Positions 47,078 to 55,946 of a stretch of 64,000 nt of DNA are shown in pieces (the stretch's first letter is position 1; the number at the start of each line of letters is the position of its first letter). Source of the stretch: Staphylococcus xylosus NJ (GTDB taxonomy: Bacteria; Bacillota; Bacilli; Staphylococcales; Staphylococcaceae); the NCBI RefSeq assembly GCF_000338275.1, contig NZ_ANMR01000034.1:62001-126000 (forward strand). Direction: 5' to 3'. The position numbers were made by a program, and so were the translations under genes. The notes below the pieces were generated by a model. The model ran no database searches. It was given only the letters and a program-made list of their open reading frames with translations, and was not told where the DNA came from.

Positions 47078-47614
47078 TTGAGTGAGAATAAAGACAGATT
47101 AACCGTAAGTGTTATACTACTGGCTGGCAAGATACTACTTTCCTCTGATGCTGAAGTATCAAGAGTAGAAGATACCATGCGTCGCATCGCAATTTATATG
47201 GGCTATTATAATAGTCAAGGTTACATAATCAACGTATTTATCAATTTTTTCATTAAGTGAAGAACATAATACACGTATATTACATATAAACAAAAACAGC
47301 ACTAATTTATTAAAAATATTTCAAGTTAATTCAATTTCTAGAAAGCTTACAGTAATCAATTATCTATTGATTAGGCTTATATCCTATTAAAAAATGTCAA
47401 TTACACTAATTTAAATATTCCATTATGGAAAAAGGTAATGGCTGCAGGAATAATTTCATTAAGTTTCCTATATTTACAAGGCGGCACCTGGTCAGATGCA
47501 ATCACTACAATTATTGCTGGCTCAATTGCTTTAGGTCTGCTATTATCTGATCAGTTATCGAAGACACTCAATATTCGTAAATTATTATTAGTAAAAAATT
47601 ATAAAAAGGCTTAA
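47078..47614 (+). pseudogene. Decayed ThrE-type threonine/serine exporter gene
   Basis: Three segments in different frames together match the N-terminal domain of the threonine/serine exporter family (DUF1212). First is SVILLAGKILLSSDAEVSRV with EDTMRRIA from 47078 until TGA near 47258. In another frame follows SLSEEHNTRILHINKNST with LLKIFQVNSISRKL. A third from about 47417 reads NIPLWKKVMAAGIISLSF and on to the TAA at 47612-47614. Frameshifts near 47245 and 47400, and loss of the remaining membrane helices, show that it is broken. No intact partner gene is adjacent. Confidence 0.75.
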
Positions 47615-47649
47615 CAGTTCGTATGAGAAAGAAGCAGAAACATAAATAA

Positions 47650-47802
47650 TGTCTCTGTCTCAACTCATTATAATGGTAGTAGCTGGCTGATTCGAAAAGG
47701 CCTTTAAATCATGTTTTTTTCAACTCTAGTCGTCATTGGTAAGGATAGACAACGAAACTTTTTCAGAAAAATTAAGTTTCAATCCCTCTCCAATAGACAC
47801 TG
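47650..47802. repeat. Dispersed intergenic repeat element (copy B)
   Basis: 47714-47791 matches the element downstream of copZ at 5941-6016, including TTTTTCAACTCTA and a GACAACGAAA(A)TTCTTTTT-like core. Non-coding. Confidence 0.6.
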
Positions 47803-47814
47803 AAAAACTTTTAT

Positions 47815-48711
47815 TTATTTTTTATTCACATAATAAAGCCCTCTTAACACATTCGCATCTAAATCACTTATTCTGACTACAATCTCTCTATTTTGAATCA
47901 AGTGATGTTTTTGTGCATATGCTTCAATTCGCGCTTTATAAGGTAATTTACTTTGTGTTACACCACCTCCAAGTACGATATTATATACATTGAAGACACT
48001 ATATAGGTTCGTACATAACTTTTGTGTTAAATCTATTACTTCTTCAATCATCTGTACGATTTGTTTATTTTCTCCTGCATTATACATTTCAATTGCTTCT
48101 CTAGTACTAACTTCTTTGTTAAGCAATACGCCTGCTTTCCTACTTATTGCTAAGCCAGAAATTTCATTTTCAACGCAACCATATTGTTTGCAAACAGGGC
48201 ATTGGTAGTCACTATTGTCTTTAATAATAGTATGACCAATCTCACCGAAATTACCATCGCTACCAGAAACTAGAGTGCCATTTCTCATGTATGCCATACC
48301 AACACCTGTACTTATAGTTAAATATATAAAATCCTCTGTCATCGATGGAATGTAGCGTTGTTCTGCTAATATAGCAGCATCCGTATCATTTACAAAATAT
48401 GGTTTAAATGAACTATGTTCAGTGATAAACTCACCTGCGTTAAAATTATTGTATTTTTGTAAATTAGGAGGATTTAAAAATACACCTTGAGTATAATCAC
48501 ACGGCCCAGGCATAGCAATATTTAGCACTGTATCATCTATATGTTCAACACTTTCTAAGTAATTCTTAGCTATATTGATTATTTCAGTAAACTGTTGTTT
48601 GGGGTTATCTACATAAGTTTCAAATTTATGGCTCTCTATAATTTCTAAATCTTCGTTGATTAAACCTACAATTGTCTTTGTTCCACCTATATCTGTACAA
48701 ATTTTCAACAT
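47815..48711 (-). CDS. ROK family sugar kinase
   Basis: Sugar kinase of 298 residues. DIGGTKT (7-13) binds ATP phosphate, and the zinc-type motif CPVCKQYGCVE is the ROK signature with the Cys pattern slightly spread. Likely substrates are fructose, glucose or mannose. It is the last gene of the mannose-type cluster, 64 bases after manA, but a terminator hairpin lies between, so expression may be partly uncoupled. Because ManP delivers a phosphorylated sugar, the kinase could handle non-PTS sugar in parallel. Confidence 0.82.
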   Translation of the reverse strand: MLKICTDIGGTKTIVGLINEDLEIIESHKFETYVDNPKQQFTEIINIAKNYLESVEHIDDTVLNIAMPGPCDYTQGVFLNPPNLQKYNNFNAGEFITEHSSFKPYFVNDTDAAILAEQRYIPSMTEDFIYLTISTGVGMAYMRNGTLVSGSDGNFGEIGHTIIKDNSDYQCPVCKQYGCVENEISGLAISRKAGVLLNKEVSTREAIEMYNAGENKQIVQMIEEVIDLTQKLCTNLYSVFNVYNIVLGGGVTQSKLPYKARIEAYAQKHHLIQNREIVVRISDLDANVLRGLYYVNKK

Positions 48712-48737
48712 TGTAATTACCTCCTATGATTGCATAA

Positions 48738-48770
48738 AAAGGCAGAAATAACTAAAGTTATCTCGCCTTT
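48738..48770 (-). terminator. Hairpin between manA and the ROK kinase gene
   Basis: Arms AAAGGC-GAGATAACT and the complement flank TTAG; T-run on the minus strand. It may reduce read-through into the kinase gene. Confidence 0.7.
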
Positions 48771-48775
48771 AATTT

Positions 48776-49711
48776 TTATACATAGCTAACTATAAATGTC
48801 ATATCACCTTTAAATGTAATTTCTTCATCCTCAGTAGTCAGTATAAAATGTGTTCCTTTTTCTAAAGTAATAATTTCGTTATTTACTGTAACTTCGCCAT
48901 TGCCCTCTACAATGGATACTAGACAATATGATTGTGGTTTTGTATAGTCTAAATGACCATTGATTATCCATCTTTCCACTGTAAAGAACGTATTAGATAC
49001 AAATTGCGTATAATCCTGACCTTGAACCACTTCATGTTTAGCTGATTTATTCGGTGAGCTAGCAGAAAGGTCAATTACCTCTTTACTTTCTTCTAAATGA
49101 AGTTCTCTTTTATTTCCTTCTTTATCAGTTCTGTCATAATCATAAATGCGGTAAGTAGTATCAGAAGATTGTTGTGTCTCTAAGATTAAAATCCCTTCTC
49201 CTATTGCATGCACGGTACCTGCCGGCACATAGAAGAAGTCTCCTGCTTGAACTTTGACTGATTTGAATAGTGCATCGAATTGTTTGTTATCAATCATTTG
49301 ATTTAACTCATTTTGACTCTGTGCATTTACGCCATAAATAATTTCTGCTCCTTCTTTTGCATCTAATATATACCAACATTCAGTCTTACCATATTCTCCT
49401 TCATACTTTTGCGCATACGTGTCATCTGGATGTACTTGTACTGACAAATTATCATTTGCATCTAATATTTTAGTTAGCAACGGAAATTTATCTTCTTTAG
49501 GATTCCCAAATAATACTTTGTCTTCTGCCCAAACTTCATCTAATGTTTTACCTTTATGACGTCCATTTTTAATTATGTTTGGACCGTTCGGATGTGCTGA
49601 TATCGCCCAACATTCACCAGTATGATTATTAGGTATATCATAGTTAAATGCTTTAAGTGCGTTGCCTCCCCATATTCTTTCTTGAAAAACAGGTTTTAAT
49701 AATAATGGCAT
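48776..49711 (-). CDS. manA: Mannose-6-phosphate isomerase, class I
   Basis: Converts mannose-6-phosphate to fructose-6-phosphate, 311 residues, the short Gram-positive class. Zinc ligands are in SVQVHPDD (Q/H) and the following KTECWY (E), and the late H in VPAGTVHAIGEG. The N-terminal FQERIWGG is the usual start. The gene follows manP by 18 bases, matching a mannose-uptake operon. Confidence 0.92.
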   Translation of the reverse strand: MPLLLKPVFQERIWGGNALKAFNYDIPNNHTGECWAISAHPNGPNIIKNGRHKGKTLDEVWAEDKVLFGNPKEDKFPLLTKILDANDNLSVQVHPDDTYAQKYEGEYGKTECWYILDAKEGAEIIYGVNAQSQNELNQMIDNKQFDALFKSVKVQAGDFFYVPAGTVHAIGEGILILETQQSSDTTYRIYDYDRTDKEGNKRELHLEESKEVIDLSASSPNKSAKHEVVQGQDYTQFVSNTFFTVERWIINGHLDYTKPQSYCLVSIVEGNGEVTVNNEIITLEKGTHFILTTEDEEITFKGDMTFIVSYV

Positions 49712-49728
49712 TTATTCCTACCTCCTAC

Positions 49729-51702
49729 TTATATTTCTTTAAGTAAATCGTAAATTTGTTGTGTTTGTGTTGCCTCAATTAACTGTTGGCGAATATTGTC
49801 GTCCATTAATGTTCTTGATAATCTTTGTAACAGTTTTAAATGTGTATCACTGCTGTCATTAGGTACTGCAATTAGAAATACAATATTAGGCAATGTGTCA
49901 TCTAAGCTGTCCCAGTCTATACCATGTTTATTATTCATTACAGCAACAACAGGTCGTTTCACTGCTGATGATTTTGCGTGAGGTATTGCAACATTCATTC
50001 CAATTGCTGTCGTTGCTTCTACTTCACGTTTCAGTACAGCATCTTTCAATTCTTTTCTATCTGTAATGTAATCATTCTTATCTAGTTGATCTATGAGATC
50101 ATCTATCGCTTCGTCTCTTGTAATTTTCTTATCGACTATTTTAATAACATCTTTATCAAATACATCAACTGTGTTATTTGTCTGTTCAGTTGTTTTTTCT
50201 TTATTTATATCCGTTGTAGTATTTGTTGTAGTATTGGCTTCTGACTGATCATCTTGCTGTTCCGCTGTCATCCCAGTTGCAATACTATTAGTATCAACAG
50301 CTAATGATGGTGTATTTTTTCTTAAAAATAGCACTACACTCATCGTGACAAGGCTACCAACTATCACAGCAATAAAGAACCATAAAATCTGATCTATGCC
50401 ACCTAAAACAGCTACAATCGGACCGCCATGAGCCACTCTATCGCCTACGCCACCTATTGCTGCAATAGCTGCTGCTACCATTGCCCCTATCATATTGGAT
50501 GGAATAATTCTTAACGGATCTTGTGCAGCAAATGGAATAGCACCTTCTGTAATACCAAATAATCCCATAGTAAATGAAGCTTTTCCCATTTCTACTTCAC
50601 CTTTATTAAATTTACGTTTATTAATAAACGTAGCTAAGCCTAAACCAATAGGCGGCGTACAAACCGCTACTGCAACCATTCCCATTACAGCATAGTTACC
50701 TTCAGCGATTAGCGCTGAACCAAATAAGAAAGCAACTTTATTTACTGGTCCTCCCATATCAAATGCAATCATTGCCCCTATAATTAATGCTAAGATTACA
50801 ATGTTAGTACCTTGCATACCTTTCAACCAAGTTGTCAATGCTTCAAAGATACTCGCTATTGGTGCACCAATTAAGAATATAAATATTAATCCCACAATGA
50901 GTGATGAAATAATAGGAATTATTATAATCGGCATAATGGGTGCCATTACTTTTGGTGTTTTTACATTTTTAATCCATTTCGCAATGTAACCTGCTATAAA
51001 ACCAGCAACAATACCGCCTAAAAAACCAGCTCCAGCATCACTACCGTAGAAGCTACCATCAGCAGCTATAGCGCCACCAATCATACCTGGTACAAGGCCA
51101 GGTTTGTCAGCAATACTCACTGCGATGTAGCCAGCCAATATTGGCACCATAAAACTGAAAGCTAAATTGCCTATATTTTCAACTGATTTCCAAAATGAAT
51201 CATTTGGAATTTCCAAACCTTTTGAAGTTGCTTCTCCACCAATTGTCAGTGCAATCGCCATTAACAATCCACCTACAACGATGAAGGGAACCATAAACGA
51301 TACACCATTCATTAAATGCTGATAAACCATCTGAATACCAGTTTTGGGTTTATCTTCTTGGCTATGCTGACTAGCTCCATTAGTTTCATGATGGATATGA
51401 GCATCTTTATCAATAATACGTTGAATCAATACTTCCGGTTTATGAATACCTTCTCTAACACTTTCGTTAATTAATAACTTCCCATCAAATCTAGATAAAT
51501 CTACTTGGCGATCTGCTGCAATAATAATGCCATCCGCTTCTCTAATTTCTTTTGTTGTTAAGACATTTTCTGCACCTACGCCACCTTGTGTTTCCACCTT
51601 GATATGCACGTCCATATCTTTGGCAGCTTGCTCCAATTTTTCTTGGGCCATATACGTGTGTGCAATCCCATTTGGACACGACGTAATCGCTAAAATTTTC
51701 AT
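49729..51702 (-). CDS. manP: Mannose-type PTS transporter ManP, EIIBCA
   Basis: Membrane PTS permease that imports and phosphorylates mannose or fructose, 657 residues. Domain order is IIB (C9 in AITSCPNGIAHT), IIC (about residues 130-470, ten hydrophobic segments) and IIA (H575 in NVAIPHAKSS). The B-C-A order is that of Bacillus ManP and differs from FruA (A-B-C). The ATG at 51702 follows AAGGAGG. Neighbouring manA and a ManR-like regulator support mannose. Fructose remains the main alternative. Confidence 0.85.
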   Translation of the reverse strand: MKILAITSCPNGIAHTYMAQEKLEQAAKDMDVHIKVETQGGVGAENVLTTKEIREADGIIIAADRQVDLSRFDGKLLINESVREGIHKPEVLIQRIIDKDAHIHHETNGASQHSQEDKPKTGIQMVYQHLMNGVSFMVPFIVVGGLLMAIALTIGGEATSKGLEIPNDSFWKSVENIGNLAFSFMVPILAGYIAVSIADKPGLVPGMIGGAIAADGSFYGSDAGAGFLGGIVAGFIAGYIAKWIKNVKTPKVMAPIMPIIIIPIISSLIVGLIFIFLIGAPIASIFEALTTWLKGMQGTNIVILALIIGAMIAFDMGGPVNKVAFLFGSALIAEGNYAVMGMVAVAVCTPPIGLGLATFINKRKFNKGEVEMGKASFTMGLFGITEGAIPFAAQDPLRIIPSNMIGAMVAAAIAAIGGVGDRVAHGGPIVAVLGGIDQILWFFIAVIVGSLVTMSVVLFLRKNTPSLAVDTNSIATGMTAEQQDDQSEANTTTNTTTDINKEKTTEQTNNTVDVFDKDVIKIVDKKITRDEAIDDLIDQLDKNDYITDRKELKDAVLKREVEATTAIGMNVAIPHAKSSAVKRPVVAVMNNKHGIDWDSLDDTLPNIVFLIAVPNDSSDTHLKLLQRLSRTLMDDNIRQQLIEATQTQQIYDLLKEI

Positions 51703-51726
51703 ATGATTCATCCTCCTTGACTCAAT

Positions 51727-51740
51727 TGTAAACGCATTCA
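51727..51740. promoter_or_regulatory. cre-like CcpA site before manP
   Basis: TGTAAACGCATTCA matches the cre consensus at 13 of 14 positions. It lies between the terminator after manR and the manP ribosome site, where CcpA would block transcription. Confidence 0.6.
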
Positions 51741-51753
51741 TTAGGTTGTAAAA

Positions 51754-51787
51754 AAGAATAATTGCCGTTACTAGTGGCAATTATTCT
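51754..51787 (-). terminator. Terminator/attenuator at the manR-manP junction
   Basis: Long dyad AAGAATAATTGCC/GGCAATTATTCTT with a T-run on the minus strand. The manR stop codon is inside the stem, and manP begins about 50 bases later. Confidence 0.8.
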
Positions 51788-53709
51788 TTAATTAAGTCAA
51801 TAATTTTCTCTTTTAAACTTTGATCTTCAAGTACTAATAATTGATCTACAGCATTCTCATCCAATTTAGCAATAGTATGAATAATTTTCTTCATTATAGG
51901 AATGTCTTGTTCTGTAATTGCTAAGAAAAAAACTAGCTTAGCTTTATTTTGTTTCCAGATATAACCTTGCATATTTTTTAAAATAATTACATGTGATTTC
52001 AATACTTTTTCTGGGTCACCATGTGGTATACTCATCCCATTACCAATATACGTAGAAGAAAATTTCTCTCTTTCCAATGCACTTTTCATGTAATCTTTGG
52101 TCACAGCATAATTGTTATCCAGAATCATTTGAGCTTGTTCAAAAACATAACTTGCAACCACTTGTTCCTGTTTATCTGAGCAAACACTAAACTGAATTGA
52201 AGCTAATTCATTTTGGTGTAATACAGGGTTTTGCTTATGGTGTAACGCTGAAGTAATTTTATTTTCATCCTCCTCTGAGAATAAAGGAGATACTTCTATG
52301 CAAGTTAAATCGTTAGGCACTTGTGCACCTTCAATAGAATGTGTAGAAACAAGAACATCAATATTGCTAAAGTTATAATTATCAATATCTTCCATTTTCA
52401 ATGTATCTACTATATGAATGCTGTCATCTATATTTTTAATTTTCACTTCTAATAAACTAGAAATTCCCAACCCATAATAACAAGTGATAACAATATTAAA
52501 TGAATCTTTTTTATGGCGATCTATGGAGGATTGAAAATGTAACGCTAAAAATGCAATTTCATCTTCAACTAAATTTATTTTTGCGTCTTTTGCAAGATGA
52601 GTTACTGTCTCATACAATGCATCAAATACAAAGGGATAATACTTTTTAATATCTTCTGTTAAAGGATTATTAATATAAACATTCTTTGCTATACGTAAGT
52701 AAGTTCTGCTGAAATGTGCATATAAATTGTCGCGTAGTTCTAGGTCTTCTGTAAAATCTACTCCTACATTTTTCTCCATCTGATGAATCATACGATCGAT
52801 ATAACTTTTAACAAAAATCCGTTCAAACCCTAAATCATATTTATTAAAATAATAGCTAATGAAGAATGATAACAGTTGCGCAGTTTTATCTGAAAGTTGA
52901 TAACCTAACTCCAAATTGATATCTGTAATACATTGTTGCGCGATTTTATAGGAGGATTTATCGACTACCCATGAATAACCGTCATCGTTATTACGTTTAA
53001 ATATAATAATTAAGTGTATAAGTAATTGTTTTATTCGTATTTTAGAAGTTTGTATATGATGTGCATTTAAGTTATTTTCAATAATTTGACTAATGATATC
53101 AATATGAGCCTTAGGTATTTCATTTAGTATTACATCATCAACAGTTTTATTTTTCGAAGATAGTTGGTTTAAATGTAGAATCGCATTTCTAATATTCATT
53201 TCACTTCCGTTTACAGTGACGCCTTTTTTCTTAGTTAGATTAACAGTAATATCAAATGAATTGCACCACGACTGAACACGCGTTAAATAATCACTAACTT
53301 CTGATTTAGATAAATTAAAGTGATGTGCTAATGAATCTAAAGTTGTGGGTTGTTGGTGCATTAAAATATGATAACCCAATTTTAGCAGTAATTCGTTTTC
53401 TTTGTTTGTAAAATCAGAAACGATTTCTTCTATATACTCTATACTATATAGGTCTTGGTTCACTTTGAAACCTCTACCTTTGACACTGGCAATTAACGAC
53501 GACAATACTTCAACATTAATATATTTAATATCGTTTCTCACTGTTCTATTAGAGACATTTAAGTAATTTGCTATTTCATCTGCGCTTAAAAAACGATTAC
53601 TGTTGTTGAGTAACAATCTAATAAGTTTGGCATGTCTTTCTAACATCACTGCACCGCGCTTTCCCTTATTTTCACTCTTGATCAAAGATGAATTAATATT
53701 TAAATTCAT
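51781..53709 (-). CDS. manR: PRD/PTS-regulated transcriptional activator ManR-like
   Basis: Activator of the BglG/MtlR/ManR group, 642 residues. Two N-terminal helix-turn-helix units start near residue 22 (MLERHAKLIRLLLN and SADEIANYLNVSNRTVRNDI). Two PRD domains with phosphorylatable histidines follow (HLIIIF and FALHFQSS-like regions), then a GatB-like IIB (CYYGLGISS) and a C-terminal IIA (IPHGDPEK). The start may be ATG 53709 or ATG 53646, which begins exactly at the first DNA-binding unit. It lies immediately upstream of manP. Activity is expected to depend on phosphorylation by HPr and by ManP. Confidence 0.85.
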   Translation of the reverse strand: MNLNINSSLIKSENKGKRGAVMLERHAKLIRLLLNNSNRFLSADEIANYLNVSNRTVRNDIKYINVEVLSSLIASVKGRGFKVNQDLYSIEYIEEIVSDFTNKENELLLKLGYHILMHQQPTTLDSLAHHFNLSKSEVSDYLTRVQSWCNSFDITVNLTKKKGVTVNGSEMNIRNAILHLNQLSSKNKTVDDVILNEIPKAHIDIISQIIENNLNAHHIQTSKIRIKQLLIHLIIIFKRNNDDGYSWVVDKSSYKIAQQCITDINLELGYQLSDKTAQLLSFFISYYFNKYDLGFERIFVKSYIDRMIHQMEKNVGVDFTEDLELRDNLYAHFSRTYLRIAKNVYINNPLTEDIKKYYPFVFDALYETVTHLAKDAKINLVEDEIAFLALHFQSSIDRHKKDSFNIVITCYYGLGISSLLEVKIKNIDDSIHIVDTLKMEDIDNYNFSNIDVLVSTHSIEGAQVPNDLTCIEVSPLFSEEDENKITSALHHKQNPVLHQNELASIQFSVCSDKQEQVVASYVFEQAQMILDNNYAVTKDYMKSALEREKFSSTYIGNGMSIPHGDPEKVLKSHVIILKNMQGYIWKQNKAKLVFFLAITEQDIPIMKKIIHTIAKLDENAVDQLLVLEDQSLKEKIIDLIKE

Positions 53710-53763
53710 TGTAGCTATTACCTATTATTTAAGCAAGAAGTGGCTAATCGAAGTTCACATAAT

Positions 53764-53808
53764 AAAAACACCAATTCAAAAGATATCATCTAATGAATTG
53801 GTGTTTTT
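53764..53808 (-). terminator. Terminator of the metQ-dehydrogenase operon
   Basis: Arms 53764-53778 and 53794-53808 (AAAAACACCAATTCA and complement), perfectly paired over 15 bases, eight bases after the dehydrogenase stop. Confidence 0.88.
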
Positions 53809-53815
53809 ATTTATT

Positions 53816-54748
53816 TTATTTTTCTGATGTATGGATAGTTTCTCTAATATATTCGTAAGCTTCTTTAAGCTGTTGCATTTCTTGATCATCCAACATAATT
53901 GCAAATCTTTGAACAATACCAGAGCCATCAACTAACGTAGGTAAACTATATGCACCATCTGTTAAGTCATATTCTTTACTGATTGAAGTCAGCGGGATAA
54001 TAGTACGTTGATCCAATGCAATAGTTTGTATCAAGGATGTTGTAACTTTAGAAATAGCAGCATTAGTCCAACCTTTTTGATAAAAGACGTCCATAGATAC
54101 CTCATTAATGATAGATGTTATATGTGCTTTATCAATTTCTGGGCTATTACTTAGCTCTTCATACTCTGTGAGCGACATACCATGAATACGCACTTTGCTC
54201 CACACAGGTATTGCATGTTGTCCATGTTCTCCAATAACAAATGCCTCAACATTTTTGGGATCGATTTGATAATGATGAGCGATAATCGTCTTGAACCTTG
54301 AAGTTTCTAAAGATGTTCCCGTTCCAATAATTTTATTAGATGGATAGTTTACTTGATTAGCAAAGTATACTATCGAATCTACAGGATTAGAAATCAAAAT
54401 AATTATTGCTTCTTGTGTTACCTCGGCAACTTGGCTCATAACATTTTTTATAATGTCATGATTGCCTTGCGCTAATAAAGTACGATCACCATCATTTTTA
54501 TCTGTTGGTACACTCGCAGCAATTACAATAAAATCAGCATCTGTTAAATCTTGATAACCCCCAGCTTTAATATTGATATGCGCAGTGTTAAATAATCCTT
54601 GCGAATGATTATGATCAAGAGCTTCTCCACTTGCAATCTCATCTTTATCATCAATCAAAACAATCTCTGAAAATAAATTCAAATATTGTACATCTGTTAA
54701 AACTTGACTACCTACTCTTCCTAATCCAACAATGCCTAGTTTAGACAT
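53816..54748 (-). CDS. L-2-hydroxyacid dehydrogenase (LDH/MDH family, L-HicDH-like)
   Basis: NAD-dependent L-2-hydroxyacid dehydrogenase of 310 residues. Rossmann motif GLGRVGS at 8-14; catalytic H175 in GEHGQHAIPVWS; carboxylate-binding R151 in SLETSRF, where the usual aspartate of the LDTAR motif is glutamate (E148). The substrate loop PTDKNDGDRT is longer than the QKPGETR loop of lactate dehydrogenase and recalls L-2-hydroxyisocaproate dehydrogenase. It starts 43 bases after metQ, with no terminator between, so it lies in a SAM-riboswitch controlled transcript. Lactate as main substrate therefore seems less likely than a methionine-related hydroxy/keto acid. Confidence 0.8.
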   Translation of the reverse strand: MSKLGIVGLGRVGSQVLTDVQYLNLFSEIVLIDDKDEIASGEALDHNHSQGLFNTAHINIKAGGYQDLTDADFIVIAASVPTDKNDGDRTLLAQGNHDIIKNVMSQVAEVTQEAIIILISNPVDSIVYFANQVNYPSNKIIGTGTSLETSRFKTIIAHHYQIDPKNVEAFVIGEHGQHAIPVWSKVRIHGMSLTEYEELSNSPEIDKAHITSIINEVSMDVFYQKGWTNAAISKVTTSLIQTIALDQRTIIPLTSISKEYDLTDGAYSLPTLVDGSGIVQRFAIMLDDQEMQQLKEAYEYIRETIHTSEK

Positions 54749-54791
54749 AAACTACACCCCTTTTTTATTACTAATATCCGTTCATAATAAT

Positions 54792-55610
54792 TTATTTTTC
54801 ATACGGAATTACATCTTTACCGTATTCTTTTTTAATGAATTCTTTCATGTCTTTAGATTGTAAAACTTTTATAAGTGCTTGATACTTTTTGTCATCTTTA
54901 TGTCCTTTTTTCACAGCAACGATATTCGCAAACGGTGATGACTCAGTTTCACTAATGATAGCATCTTTATGTGGCGTTAAGCCATTATCTAACGCGTAGT
55001 TTGAATTCATAATAACTGCAGCCCCTTCCTTACTTTCATATGTCTTAGGTAAGAATTCTGCCCCTTGTTTATTATTAAACTTCAAATCTTTTTTATTTTC
55101 TACAATGTCTTCAAATTTTGCGTCTTCTATACTAACACCTTTTTTAATCTTTATTAATCCTTCATCTACAAAGAATGATAAGAATCTCCCCTCTTCAGCT
55201 GGATTGTTAGAAACGTATATTGTTGAACCTTTAGGAATATCTTTAATATCTTTATATTTTTTACTATAAACACCCATAGGCGTAGTAAATACTTTTCCAA
55301 CTTCTTCTATATCATAATTGTGGTCTTTCTTTTCTGCTTTTAAGTATGGCGTATGCTGGAAGAAATTGGCATCTACATCACCTTTATCTAATAATTTATT
55401 AGGTACTTTATAATCATTAACTGTTTTAACTTCTAAATCATATCCTTGTTTTTTCATTTCTTCTTTCGCATGTTTCAACACTTCACCATGTGGTGCTGGT
55501 GAAGCTGCAATGGTTATTTTTTTGTCCTTATCTTTACCATTTGAATTGCCACATGCTGCAAGCACGCTCATTAATATTAATAATGAACCTAAAACAATTA
55601 ATTTCCTCAT
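54792..55610 (-). CDS. metQ: Methionine-binding lipoprotein MetQ (NlpA family)
   Basis: Surface receptor for a methionine ABC importer, 272 residues. Signal peptide MRKLIVLGSLLILMSVLAAC with lipidated C20. The mature start KKITIAASPAPHGEVLKHAKEEM and later VDANFFQHTPYL and AAVIMNSNYAL are NlpA/MetQ hallmarks. The gene is preceded by a SAM-I riboswitch. No metN or metP gene is beside it, so it must work with a transporter encoded elsewhere or serve a relative of methionine. It is followed by the L-2-hydroxyacid dehydrogenase gene in the same transcript. Confidence 0.9.
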   Translation of the reverse strand: MRKLIVLGSLLILMSVLAACGNSNGKDKDKKITIAASPAPHGEVLKHAKEEMKKQGYDLEVKTVNDYKVPNKLLDKGDVDANFFQHTPYLKAEKKDHNYDIEEVGKVFTTPMGVYSKKYKDIKDIPKGSTIYVSNNPAEEGRFLSFFVDEGLIKIKKGVSIEDAKFEDIVENKKDLKFNNKQGAEFLPKTYESKEGAAVIMNSNYALDNGLTPHKDAIISETESSPFANIVAVKKGHKDDKKYQALIKVLQSKDMKEFIKKEYGKDVIPYEK

Positions 55611-55654
55611 AATTCATTTCACTCCTCATGAATTTTTAAATTTCAAACTAAATT
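55611..55654. other. metQ leader between riboswitch terminator and start codon
   Basis: Holds the ribosome site (GAGGAGTG on the minus strand) and spacer; nothing else seen. Confidence 0.5.
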
Positions 55655-55690
55655 AAAAAATACTTTCTCTTAATTTTATAAGAGAAAGTA
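55655..55690 (-). terminator. Expression-platform terminator of the metQ riboswitch
   Basis: Perfect 12-base arms TACTTTCTCTTA (55661-55672) and complement (55679-55690), six T after it on the minus strand. Confidence 0.85.
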
Positions 55691-55700
55691 TAAACCTTCT

Positions 55701-55802
55701 CTCATCTTTAAAAGTTCGATAACTTTTTGTGAATTAGCACCATTTCGTATAACGACGGTTGCTGGGTTTCATAGGGCACGTCCCTCCACCTCTCTTGATA
55801 AG
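55701..55802 (-). ncRNA. SAM-I (S-box) riboswitch aptamer upstream of metQ
   Basis: Minus strand: P1 strand CTTATC (55803-55798 area), AAGAGAGGTGGAGGGA, then GCCCTATGAAACCCAGCAAC, GGTGCTAATTC, and the closing GATGAG strand. All conserved S-box blocks are present and close to consensus. A terminator hairpin follows. Second such riboswitch in the window. Confidence 0.95.
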
Positions 55803-55946
55803 AGTAAATCAATATGTAGTTGCAATGTTTTTATCCTAGCATTATACTCATATTTAGTCAATTAGTTTTTAGAAAATTCTAAATAATACGTTTATTAATT
55901 CAATCCTGTTCCATGTGAAACAACAAACTCTTAAAGCTATTTACCT

